Under the pieces are notes generated by a model. That model had not been told where the DNA came from. It made no database searches and saw nothing but the letters and a program-made list of their open reading frames with translations. Of a stretch of 12,235 nucleotides of DNA, positions 6,592 through 12,235 are shown piece after piece; position 1 is the stretch's first letter, and each line of letters begins with the position of its first letter. The stretch spans positions 1 through 12,235 of the forward strand of contig JAQWBK010000013.1 of assembly GCA_028706415.1 (NCBI GenBank). The letters run 5' to 3'. Made by a program: the position numbers and the translations under genes. The DNA is from Oscillospiraceae bacterium (GTDB lineage: Bacteria > Bacillota > Clostridia > Oscillospirales > Acutalibacteraceae).

Positions 6592-7731
6592 TTATGAATT
6601 AAACGCATCCTTGGCTTTTTTGAAAAAGCCTTTTCTTTTGGGATAGTTTCCCTCTGCGCTTGTCTCATCAAATTCCTTTAAAAGCTTTTTCTGGGCAGCA
6701 CTAAGTTTTTGCGGCACTTCAATCGTAACCTTGAGAATTTGATCTCCCCGCCCGCGCCCGTTGATATTAGGGATTCCTTTGCCCTTTAATGTAAACATGT
6801 CTCCCGGCTGGGTACCCTCTTTTATTGTATAGTTTATCTTTCCGTCTAATGTAGGTACCTCAACCTCTGCACCAAGAGCTGCTTGTGTAAATGTAAGGGG
6901 CAGCTCATACCACACAGTATATCCGTCACGCTCAAAAATAGGATGGGGACGAACCGCGACCACCACCTGCAAATCACCCGCAGGACCGCCGTTTGTGCCG
7001 GCATTACCCTTGCCGCGTATGCTTATAACCTGTCTGTCGTCAATACCGGCGGGAATATTTATTCCGACCGAGTTAGAGGTTCGGACATGACCGGTTCCAT
7101 CGCATTCACGGCATGGATTGTCGATAATCGTTCCCTTACCGCGACACTTGGAACAGACCGTCTGGGTTTGAACAACCCCAAAAGGAGTTCTCTGCTGCCG
7201 CCGCTCCTGTCCGCTACCATTACATGAAGAGCATGTTTTAGGTGTTGTTCCCTTGGCGGCACCGTTCCCCTTGCACTCTTTACAGCTGGTTACAACCCGA
7301 ATGTCTACCTGCTTCTTGCAGCCGCGGGCAGCTTCCTCGAACGAAATAACCACCTGTGAAGAAATATCACTGCCCCGTCGTGGAGTATTCGGATTTTGCC
7401 TTTTTCCACCTCCGCCAAAAAACGAGGAAAATATATCACCCAAATCAAAATCCATTCCGTCAAAGCCGTAACCCTGATATCCCCCCGCCCCGAAATTGGG
7501 GTCAACTCCGGCATGACCGTACCGGTCATAGCGTTCTTTTTTCTGACTGTCCGAAAGCATCTCATAGGCTTCATTAACCTCTTTGAAGCGAGCTTCAGCC
7601 TGTTTATCACCGGGATTTAGGTCGGGGTGGTATTTCTTTGCCATTTGACGATATGCCTTTTTTATTTCATCCTCCGAAGCACCTTTTCCGATACCCAGCA
7701 CCTCGTAATAATCGCGTTTATTCTCGGCCAT
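6592..7731 (-). CDS. dnaJ: Chaperone DnaJ (Hsp40)
   Basis: Co-chaperone that delivers unfolded clients to DnaK and stimulates its ATPase. I start it at the ATG at 7731 (MAENKRDYYEVLG, 379 aa). The frame continues upstream to 7776, but those codons lie in an intercistronic hairpin and do not look like DnaJ. Order of domains: J domain (about 6-72) with HPD at 35-37, a Gly/Phe-rich region (about 75-110), and a zinc-binding domain with four CxxCxGxG repeats at C150/C153, C167/C170, C193/C196 and C207/C210. The two C-terminal beta domains follow from about 215. All type I DnaJ features are intact. The best ribosome site, AAAGG, is 12 bases away, a weak spacing. It lies about 100 bases after dnaK and ends at the operon terminator. 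Confidence 0.96.
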   Translation of the reverse strand: MAENKRDYYEVLGIGKGASEDEIKKAYRQMAKKYHPDLNPGDKQAEARFKEVNEAYEMLSDSQKKERYDRYGHAGVDPNFGAGGYQGYGFDGMDFDLGDIFSSFFGGGGKRQNPNTPRRGSDISSQVVISFEEAARGCKKQVDIRVVTSCKECKGNGAAKGTTPKTCSSCNGSGQERRQQRTPFGVVQTQTVCSKCRGKGTIIDNPCRECDGTGHVRTSNSVGINIPAGIDDRQVISIRGKGNAGTNGGPAGDLQVVVAVRPHPIFERDGYTVWYELPLTFTQAALGAEVEVPTLDGKINYTIKEGTQPGDMFTLKGKGIPNINGRGRGDQILKVTIEVPQKLSAAQKKLLKEFDETSAEGNYPKRKGFFKKAKDAFNS

Positions 7732-7753
7732 TAAAGAACCATGCCTTTCCATA

Positions 7754-7773
7754 CCTTGCCGTAAACGGTAAGG
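7754..7773 (-). other. Second, weaker hairpin in the dnaK-dnaJ gap
   Basis: CCTTGCCGT and ACGGTAAGG form 9-base arms with a 2-base centre. One position is a G-U pair as plus-strand RNA but an A-C mismatch as minus-strand RNA, the transcribed sense. It sits 22 bases before the dnaJ start and may be incidental. Confidence 0.3.
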
Positions 7774-7794
7774 CACTAATCAAATAATAAAGGG

Positions 7795-7827
7795 ATAATC
7801 CACCGCAAATTCCTCACGGTGGATTAT
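7795..7827 (-). other. Strong hairpin just after dnaK
   Basis: A perfect 11-bp stem, ATAATCCACCG paired with CGGTGGATTAT around an 11-base loop, begins 5 bases after the dnaK stop codon. The minus strand continues CCCTTTATTATTTG, without a proper T-run. It is therefore more likely a processing, stability or partial-termination element lowering dnaJ relative to dnaK than a full terminator. Confidence 0.6.
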
Positions 7828-7832
7828 ATGAT

Positions 7833-9674
7833 TTATTTTACTTCGCCGTCGTAATACTGACCATCCTGCGGATTACCGTCCTGAGCACCGTCCTGAGCAC
7901 CGTCCGCTGCTCCGCCTTCAGGAGCTCCGTCCTGTGGGGGAGCGGCATTCTTATATACCTTTTCGGAGACTTCATAGAATTTCTTGGTAAGGTCCTCTTG
8001 CTTTGCTTTGATATCATCAATGTTGTCACCCTTAAGGGCTTCCTTCAATGTGTCAAGCTTGGTATTCAGCTCGGTCTTATCGGCTTCCTCAATCTTATCT
8101 CCCAGCTCGCTCATTGTCTTTTCACATTGATAAACCATCTGGTCGGCAGCATTGCGTGTCTCCACCTCTTCACGGCGTTTCTTATCTTCATCGGCATACT
8201 GCTGGGCTTCCTGCACAGCCTTTTCCACATCATCCTTGGACATGTTGGTGCTGGAGGTGATTGTAATATGCTGCTCCCGTCCAGTGCCGAGATCCTTGGC
8301 ACTCACATTAACAATTCCGTTTGCATCAATATCAAATGTAACCTCAATCTGTGGAACACCGCGGCGAGCCGGAGCAATACCGTCAAGATGGAACATTCCC
8401 AGACTTTTATTATCCTTGGCAAAATCACGCTCTCCCTGAAGCACATGAACCTCAACCGAGGGCTGATTGTCGGCGGCCGTCGAGAATATCTGGCTCTTTT
8501 TTGAGGGAATAGTTGTGTTGCGTTCGATAACCCTTGTCATGACTCCCCCCATTGTTTCAACGCCCAGGGACAGCGGGGTAACATCCAAAAGCAGCAGCCC
8601 CTTGACATCTCCACCGAGAACGCCGGCCTGTAAAGCTGCGCCCATTGCAACACATTCATCAGGGTTAATCCCCTTGAATGGTTCAGTACCCATAAATTCC
8701 TTTATGGCTTCCTGCACGGCGGGAATGCGAGTAGATCCCCCGACCAGCAGTATCTTATTAATCTGATCCTTGCTAAGCCCTGAATCGCTTAATGCCTGAC
8801 GAACCGGTCCCATGGTAGCCTCAACCAGTGAAGCTGTCATCTCATTGAACTTTGCGCGTGTCAGGGTGAAATCCAGATGCTTGGGGCCGGAAGCATCGGC
8901 AGTAATAAAGGGTAGGTTTATCGAGCTGGTGGTGGAGCCGGAAAGCTCAACCTTTGATTTCTCGGCAGCCTCACGCAGACGCTGAAGAGCCATTTTATCT
9001 TTTGATAGGTCGATTCCGGTATCATTCTTGAATTCGGCAACCATCCAGTCAACAATCTTCTGGTCAAAATCATCCCCGCCTAAGCGGTTGTTACCAGCGG
9101 TGGCCAAGACCTCCTGAACACCGTCCCCCATCTCGATTACCGAAACATCGAAAGTGCCTCCGCCCAGGTCATAAACCATAACCTTCTGGTCATTACCCTT
9201 GTCAATACCATAAGCAAGTGCGGCAGCCGTCGGCTCGTTAATTATGCGCTTTACTTCAAGACCGGCAATTTTGCCTGCATCCTTTGTCGCCTGGCGCTGT
9301 GAATCGGTGAAATAAGCCGGAACGGTAATTACCGCATCGGTGACCTTACCACCAAGATAAGCTTCGGCATCCTCCTTAAGCTTTGTCAAAATCATGGCCG
9401 ATATTTCTTGAGGGGTGTATGCCTTGCCGTCAATATTAACGGTAAATCCGCTGCCCATCTCTCGCTTAATTGAAGAAATGGTGCGATCCGGATTGGAAAC
9501 GGCCTGCTGCTTGGCAACCCGTCCGACAACACGCTCTCCGTCCTTTTTAAATGCAACAACCGAAGGTGTTGTACGCGCTCCCTCGGCATTAGGAATAACA
9601 ACAGATTCTCCGCCTTCAATAACGGATACACATGAGTTCGTTGTACCAAGGTCAATACCAATTATTTTTGACAT
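7833..9674 (-). CDS. dnaK: Chaperone DnaK (Hsp70)
   Basis: ATP-driven cytoplasmic chaperone, central to the operon. The 613 aa match the Gram-positive Hsp70 length. In the nucleotide-binding domain the phosphate loops are DLGTTNS (8-14) and DLGGGTFDVS (169-178), with adenosine motif VGGSTRIPAV (311-320). The interdomain linker and start of the substrate domain read DVTPLSLGVET (364-374). The beta-sandwich substrate domain and helical lid follow to about 575. The last 36 residues form a low-complexity Gly/Asp/Gln tail with DGAQDGAQDG, ending in QYYDGEVK. The ATG at 9674 has GGAG 7 bases upstream. The gap to grpE is about 200 bases and holds a repeat element, unusually long for this operon. Expression should follow the HrcA-controlled promoter. 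Confidence 0.98.
   Translation of the reverse strand: MSKIIGIDLGTTNSCVSVIEGGESVVIPNAEGARTTPSVVAFKKDGERVVGRVAKQQAVSNPDRTISSIKREMGSGFTVNIDGKAYTPQEISAMILTKLKEDAEAYLGGKVTDAVITVPAYFTDSQRQATKDAGKIAGLEVKRIINEPTAAALAYGIDKGNDQKVMVYDLGGGTFDVSVIEMGDGVQEVLATAGNNRLGGDDFDQKIVDWMVAEFKNDTGIDLSKDKMALQRLREAAEKSKVELSGSTTSSINLPFITADASGPKHLDFTLTRAKFNEMTASLVEATMGPVRQALSDSGLSKDQINKILLVGGSTRIPAVQEAIKEFMGTEPFKGINPDECVAMGAALQAGVLGGDVKGLLLLDVTPLSLGVETMGGVMTRVIERNTTIPSKKSQIFSTAADNQPSVEVHVLQGERDFAKDNKSLGMFHLDGIAPARRGVPQIEVTFDIDANGIVNVSAKDLGTGREQHITITSSTNMSKDDVEKAVQEAQQYADEDKKRREEVETRNAADQMVYQCEKTMSELGDKIEEADKTELNTKLDTLKEALKGDNIDDIKAKQEDLTKKFYEVSEKVYKNAAPPQDGAPEGGAADGAQDGAQDGNPQDGQYYDGEVK
7876..7899. repeat. Two 12-bp tandem repeats in the dnaK tail
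   Basis: CCGTCCTGAGCA occurs twice in perfect tandem, and CCGTCC begins a third copy. On the coding strand this gives the repeated DGAQ in the disordered DnaK tail. The 12-base unit keeps the frame, so copy number could vary by slippage without harm to the gene. Confidence 0.8.
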
Positions 9675-9710
9675 TAAAATTCTCCATTCTTTATTTCATT
9701 TATATTAATA

Positions 9711-9869
9711 AGGTCGTCTCTAAAAACCTGTTTTAAACGGATTCCGAGCAGACTTTTTGTCGGACAAGGAAAGCTGACGAAGCAATGCTTCCCGCATTAC
9801 GAGGAGGTTTGATGTAGTCCGGCGGAAATTGTGCCGGAAGACGCCGGAAGGTTTTTTTAGAGGTGACCT
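9711..9869. mobile_element. MITE-like repeat with terminal inverted repeats
   Basis: A 159-base noncoding block fills the grpE-dnaK gap. Its ends are imperfect inverted repeats: left AGGTCGTCTCTAAAAACCT and, read inverted, right AGGTCACCTCTAAAAAAACC plus T. TAA is found on both sides if the ends are taken as GGTC and GACC, a possible 3-base target duplication. The interior holds short palindromes (9747-9757 and 9779-9791) and CCGGC/GCCGG pairs, so the RNA should fold strongly. I see no transposase or useful reading frame. It ends 3 bases from the grpE stop. A single related end lies at 4083-4111. I do not recognise a named family. Confidence 0.6.
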
Positions 9870-9872
9870 AAA

Positions 9873-10454
9873 TTAATTTGCAACCTTAACCATGGCAGGG
9901 CGAAGTAATCTTGCGCCAAGCCTGTATCCCTTTTGAAACACCTCGGTCACCGTATCGGGTTCAATTCCCTCGGCATCAACCCGCATTACCGCATGATGAA
10001 GATCCGGATTAAAAGGCTCTCCCAAAGGGCAGATTTTATGCAGCCCCTGAGCCGTAAGCAGTTCGGCCAACTGGCGGATTATCATTTCAATGCCGGTTTT
10101 ATATTCATCTCCAGGGGGAGCATCAACGGCGCGTTCAAGATTATCAAGTGCAGGAAGAAGTGCTTTAAGGGTTTCTGCTTTGACAAAGTCGCCCAGCTGC
10201 TCCTTCTCCTGTTCTGTGCGCCGTTTGTAGTTTGCATATTCAGCAAGAATGCGGCGATAAACATCATTTAAATTGTCAAGCTCCTGCTTTAGCTTCTCGT
10301 TTTCCTCGCCCAGCCGTTTTCGTTCGTCATCCTTTTTCCCTGCTTTAGACGACTTGCAGGATGCATTGGGTTTCACCTTTTCTGCAGATTTCACATCCTG
10401 TTTTTCGGACTCAGCTATTACATCTTGGGTATCGGACGTTTTTGTAGTGTCCAC
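9873..10454 (-). CDS. grpE: Nucleotide exchange factor GrpE
   Basis: Releases ADP from DnaK and so resets the chaperone cycle; acts as a dimer. The 193 aa have a charged, disordered N-terminus (1-40), a long coiled-coil helix (about 42-90, rich in Glu/Lys with NLNDVYRRILAEYANYKRRT), a helical middle, and the C-terminal beta domain. The latter shows GEPFNPDLHHAV (145-156), where the usual HEA reads HHA, and QKGYRLGARLLRPAMVKV (174-191), which contacts DnaK. The start is a GTG at 10454 with GGAGG about 7 bases upstream. It follows hrcA by 12 bases. The repeat element begins directly after its stop. Confidence 0.96.
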   Translation of the reverse strand: MDTTKTSDTQDVIAESEKQDVKSAEKVKPNASCKSSKAGKKDDERKRLGEENEKLKQELDNLNDVYRRILAEYANYKRRTEQEKEQLGDFVKAETLKALLPALDNLERAVDAPPGDEYKTGIEMIIRQLAELLTAQGLHKICPLGEPFNPDLHHAVMRVDAEGIEPDTVTEVFQKGYRLGARLLRPAMVKVAN

Positions 10455-10466
10455 GGTATTGCCTCC

Positions 10467-11522
10467 CTATTCCTCGTCGGTATTCCTTGCGTTATTTTCG
10501 CCCATAATCTCATCAAGAATTTTGCCTATTGACCTTGCAAAATATTCAATGCGGGGTATGGCTGTCGCATAATTCATGCGAAGTGGCCCGATAATTCCGA
10601 TCGAACCGTCCGGCCCCCCACCCAGGTTATATCTTGTAACAATTATACTTGAACCGTCAAGCTCGGGCCTGTGACTTTCGCTCCCTATCACAACGCGCAA
10701 CCCCTTGGGCATTGCAGTCAGCAGGCTGGTCAGCAGTTCACGCCGTGCAAGAAAGGATAGCAGATCACGGGCGCGTTCATGGTCATAATCGGGATGATGT
10801 AGAAGGTTAAGCTGCCCTGTAAGCGAGACCTCAGCCTCTGCAGATTCCTGAACAAGCTGATAAAATGCGTTTAGCGCAGGGGCGCATAAAAGCCCGTGTT
10901 CACCAAGCGAAACAACCATACTTTGTATCTGGGGCAGACCTATCTCAGAAAGAGAACAGCCGCAAAAACTTTGATTAAGGTGCTGTGACAACATTTCCAG
11001 TGTCTTGTCGCCAACCTCCCTATCAAACCTGCATACCCGTGTACGAAGCAGACCCGAACCGCTCATAAGCAGTAATGCAGCCGAGTGTGGAGATACACGT
11101 AAAACATCAATCATACGAATATCTGCGGTTTTCCCCGTGGGGGTTGTGGTTACGGCAACGCATCCCGTTTCTTCTGCCAAAGCCTGAGATGCCTTCCCGA
11201 TAAGCTTTTCCGGGTCGTCTGCCGCATGTGTAAGTATGCCGTCAATCCCTCGTCTGTCTTCGTCGGATAGCTCGTTTCGCTTCATAAGCCTGTCAATATA
11301 AAGTCTGAAAGCAGCGGCTGTGGGTATCCGTCCGGCAGAGGTGTGAGGTTGCTCAAGGTATCCCATTGCAGCCAACTCTGCCATATCATTTCGGATGGTG
11401 GCGGATGAAACTGAATTTTCAAGCAATCCAACCAAAGCCTTGGACCCGACCGGCTCGCCGGTGCGTATAAACACATCGATTACGGCCGACAAAATTCTCT
11501 GTTTGCGTTCTCCCAGTTCCAT
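10467..11522 (-). CDS. hrcA: Heat-inducible transcription repressor HrcA
   Basis: Repressor of class I heat-shock genes that binds CIRCE, itself at the head of this operon. The 351-aa protein starts at the ATG at 11522 (MELGERKQRILSAVIDVFI). The longer open frame to 11615 would run through the CIRCE and promoter, so it is excluded. The N-terminal winged helix-turn-helix (1-75) includes EPVGSKAL, SSATIRNDMAELAAMGYLEQ and PHTSAGRIPT, all near-universal in HrcA. The C-terminal regulatory domain ends with GIIGPLRMNYATAIPRIEYFA, also characteristic. Ribosome-site candidates AGGA and GGAG lie 9 and 4 bases before the ATG. Autoregulation is strongly implied by the upstream CIRCE. Confidence 0.97.
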   Translation of the reverse strand: MELGERKQRILSAVIDVFIRTGEPVGSKALVGLLENSVSSATIRNDMAELAAMGYLEQPHTSAGRIPTAAAFRLYIDRLMKRNELSDEDRRGIDGILTHAADDPEKLIGKASQALAEETGCVAVTTTPTGKTADIRMIDVLRVSPHSAALLLMSGSGLLRTRVCRFDREVGDKTLEMLSQHLNQSFCGCSLSEIGLPQIQSMVVSLGEHGLLCAPALNAFYQLVQESAEAEVSLTGQLNLLHHPDYDHERARDLLSFLARRELLTSLLTAMPKGLRVVIGSESHRPELDGSSIIVTRYNLGGGPDGSIGIIGPLRMNYATAIPRIEYFARSIGKILDEIMGENNARNTDEE

Positions 11523-11551
11523 GCTTCTCCATCCTTTCACTTTTTTTGCCG

Positions 11552-11578
11552 TTAGCACTCTGGCTTGTCGAGTGCTAA
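11552..11578 (-). promoter_or_regulatory. CIRCE operator (HrcA binding site)
   Basis: TTAGCACTC, 9 bases, GAGTGCTAA: a perfect match to the CIRCE consensus and spacing. It starts about 2 bases after the predicted transcript start and ends about 30 bases before the hrcA ATG, so bound HrcA would block the operon promoter. Confidence 0.98.
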
Positions 11579-11586
11579 CCATATAT

Positions 11587-11615
11587 AATTTACCATTCCC
11601 CCGCACCCATGTCAA
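11587..11615 (-). promoter_or_regulatory. Sigma-A promoter of the hrcA-grpE-dnaK-dnaJ operon
   Basis: Minus-strand consensus TTGACA (11610-11615), a 17-base spacer and TAAATT (11587-11592). The predicted start at about 11580 leaves CIRCE at the very 5' end of the message. Confidence 0.85.
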
Positions 11616-11627
11616 TATTAATTTGTG

Positions 11628-11649
11628 AACCTTTTGTTAAACCTTTTGT
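11628..11649. repeat. Tandem AACCTTTTGT upstream of the hrcA promoter
   Basis: AACCTTTTGT occurs at 11628-11637 and 11640-11649, a 12-base period, 13 bases or more upstream of the hrcA -35 box. It does not match the CtsR heptad operator. It may be an upstream activating or second regulator site, or chance in AT-rich DNA. Confidence 0.4.
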
Positions 11650-11692
11650 ATACAAACTATTTATACGGCCTGTTTTAATGAGTATAAATAGT
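11645..11692. repeat. Palindrome plus 11-bp-arm inverted repeat in the divergent region
   Basis: TTTGTATACAAA (11645-11656) is a perfect 12-base palindrome. It abuts ACTATTTATAC (11656-11666), which is perfectly inverted at 11682-11692 across a 15-base spacer. Both lie between the two divergent promoters. The function is unknown; operator sites are one possibility. Confidence 0.5.
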
Positions 11693-11752
11693 AGATTGTA
11701 TAATCTGTCATTCAATTTGGCTTAAATGATTATATATTCAGCAATTTGTTGA

Positions 11753-11781
11753 TTGAACAATTCCAAAATATTCTGTATAAT
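11753..11781 (+). promoter_or_regulatory. Sigma-A promoter of the small plus-strand gene
   Basis: TTGAAC (11753-11758), a 17-base spacer and a perfect TATAAT (11776-11781). The predicted transcript start is about 11788-11789. Confidence 0.75.
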
Positions 11782-11788
11782 TATATCA

Positions 11789-11811
11789 GGCTTATTACAG
11801 AATTATAAGCC
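11789..11811 (+). other. Hairpin at the 5' end of the small-gene message
   Basis: GGCTTAT and ATAAGCC form perfect 7-base arms around a 9-base loop, starting at the predicted transcript start and ending 7 bases before the AAAGGAG ribosome site (11819-11825). It could protect the 5' end of the message or serve as an operator immediately downstream of the promoter. Confidence 0.5.
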
Positions 11812-11834
11812 CATGTCGAAAGGAGTGATTTATT

Positions 11835-12086
11835 ATGGCCGGTTTTACCATTCACAATTTTGAATTCAACAAGCTGATCGAATTCGCATCTACAGCAAAA
11901 GGTGAAGTATTACTAAAAACCTCAGATGGCGACGTACTAAATCTAAAAAGCAGGCTAACACAACTGCTTGCACTGTCAAGTACGGTTGATTGGGGCAATG
12001 TCGGTGAAGCAACCGTCGTCTGCAGTGACCCTGAAGACGAAAGCAAACTTTTCCGCCTAAATCTCTACGGAACCGATTCAAAGTAA
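11835..12086 (+). CDS. Small protein of unknown function
   Basis: An 83-aa protein transcribed opposite to everything else here. It is well supported as a gene: a TATAAT promoter, AAAGGAG 9 bases before the ATG, and a strong terminator 37 bases after the stop. It has no signal peptide, membrane segment or cysteine cluster (one Cys only). It is mildly acidic, begins GFTIHNFEFNKLIEFAST, and contains a GEVLLKTSDGDVLNLKSRLTQ core and a SDPEDESKLFRLNLYG end. The alternating pattern suggests a small alpha/beta fold. I have a loose, unverified memory of short clostridial proteins with a similar LNLKSRL segment that carry unreliable names; no function can be assigned. Nothing ties it functionally to the heat-shock operon except divergence. 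Confidence 0.8.
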   Translation: MAGFTIHNFEFNKLIEFASTAKGEVLLKTSDGDVLNLKSRLTQLLALSSTVDWGNVGEATVVCSDPEDESKLFRLNLYGTDSK

Positions 12087-12123
12087 AACGCCCCCTTCCT
12101 TCCCGGCTACTAACAAGCATTAT

Positions 12124-12168
12124 AAATAGGTGCCGAAAATGTTAAAATTCATTTTCAGCACCTATTTT
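12124..12168 (+). terminator. Terminator of the small plus-strand gene
   Basis: AAATAGGTGC pairs with GCACCTATTT, then after a single C/A mismatch GAAAATG pairs with CATTTTC around an 8-base loop. A short T-run closes the stem on the plus side and a matching A-run lies on the other side, so it could also stop transcription coming from the right. Confidence 0.8.
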
Positions 12169-12194
12169 AAAATACAAAATATTGTATTTTAAAA
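12165..12194. repeat. AT-rich palindrome with 13-base arms
   Basis: TTTTAAAATACAA and TTGTATTTTAAAA are perfect inverted arms around AATA. The right arm covers the -35 box of the candidate promoter at 12182-12210, as an operator would, and the left end touches the terminator. Confidence 0.6.
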
Positions 12195-12210
12195 TGTATT
12201 TTGTTATACT
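12182..12210 (+). promoter_or_regulatory. Candidate promoter pointing out of the window
   Basis: TTGTAT (12182-12187), a 17-base spacer and TATACT (12205-12210). No coding start follows in the remaining 25 bases, so the gene it would serve lies beyond the right edge. Confidence 0.45.
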
Positions 12211-12235
12211 GACTTAGAAATGCAACTCAACCCCC

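Larger units (their letters stand above)
11523..11834. other. Divergent intergenic region between hrcA and the small plus-strand gene
   Basis: These 312 bases hold no gene that I can support. From left to right they contain the hrcA ribosome site, CIRCE, the heat-shock promoter, a tandem 10-base repeat, two dyads, a five-base-arm repeat (11693-11706), the plus-strand promoter and a hairpin before the small gene. Confidence 0.8.

Noticed and set aside
7732..7776. Longer dnaJ start at 7776
   Set aside because: The added residues lie in a hairpin region and the J domain begins properly at MAENKRDYYEVLG.
9791..9816. GAGGAGG followed by ATG on the plus strand inside the repeat element
   Set aside because: The ATG is followed at once by TAG, so nothing is encoded.
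11552..11578. CIRCE hairpin as a transcription terminator
   Set aside because: It matches the CIRCE consensus exactly, has no T-run and sits at the operon start.
11523..11615. Upstream extension of the hrcA frame
   Set aside because: It would translate through the CIRCE operator and promoter; HrcA homology and ribosome sites support the ATG at 11522.

Overview
The window looks like a chromosomal core segment from a low-to-mid GC Gram-positive anaerobe of the class Clostridia, plausibly the Oscillospiraceae/Ruminococcaceae side. This is an inference. It rests on the HrcA/CIRCE-controlled hrcA-grpE-dnaK-dnaJ operon, a 613-residue Gram-positive-type DnaK, a PyrK plus class 1B PyrD pair, strong AGGAGG-type ribosome binding sites, and a lipoprotein amino-acid binding protein. 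All genes but one read leftward on the minus strand.

Right to left along the minus strand. (1) Heat-shock operon: a sigma-A promoter and a perfect CIRCE operator (11552-11615) drive hrcA, grpE, dnaK and dnaJ. The operon ends at a clear terminator (6553-6584). A 159-bp repeat with imperfect terminal inverted repeats (MITE-like) sits between grpE and dnaK, and a strong hairpin lies between dnaK and dnaJ. (2) A three-gene polar amino-acid ABC importer has its own promoter (6475-6503): binding lipoprotein, permease, ATPase. The binding protein carries its two halves in reversed order, lobe 2 before lobe 1, so it appears to be a circular permutation of the SBP_bac_3 fold. This is the most unusual feature in the window. 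(3) Pyrimidine synthesis genes pyrC, pyrF, pyrK and pyrD are tightly packed, followed by the start of a YqgF/RuvX-family nuclease gene that leaves the window on the left. A single end of the same repeat family lies between the importer ATPase and pyrC, beside a TATAAT box.

On the right, a divergent intergenic region (11523-11834) holds several dyad sequences. A small plus-strand gene of unknown function (83 aa) follows, with a good promoter, a hairpin at its predicted transcript start and a strong terminator. The last 70 bases hold a long AT-rich palindrome overlapping a plausible promoter that points out of the window.

Functionally, PyrC makes dihydroorotate, PyrD/PyrK oxidises it to orotate with NAD+, and PyrF decarboxylates OMP to UMP; pyrE and the early pathway genes are not here. 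HrcA represses the chaperone operon through CIRCE, and DnaK, DnaJ and GrpE form the Hsp70 cycle. Starts, operators, promoters and hairpins were read by eye from the sequence; family assignments are from motif recognition, not database search.
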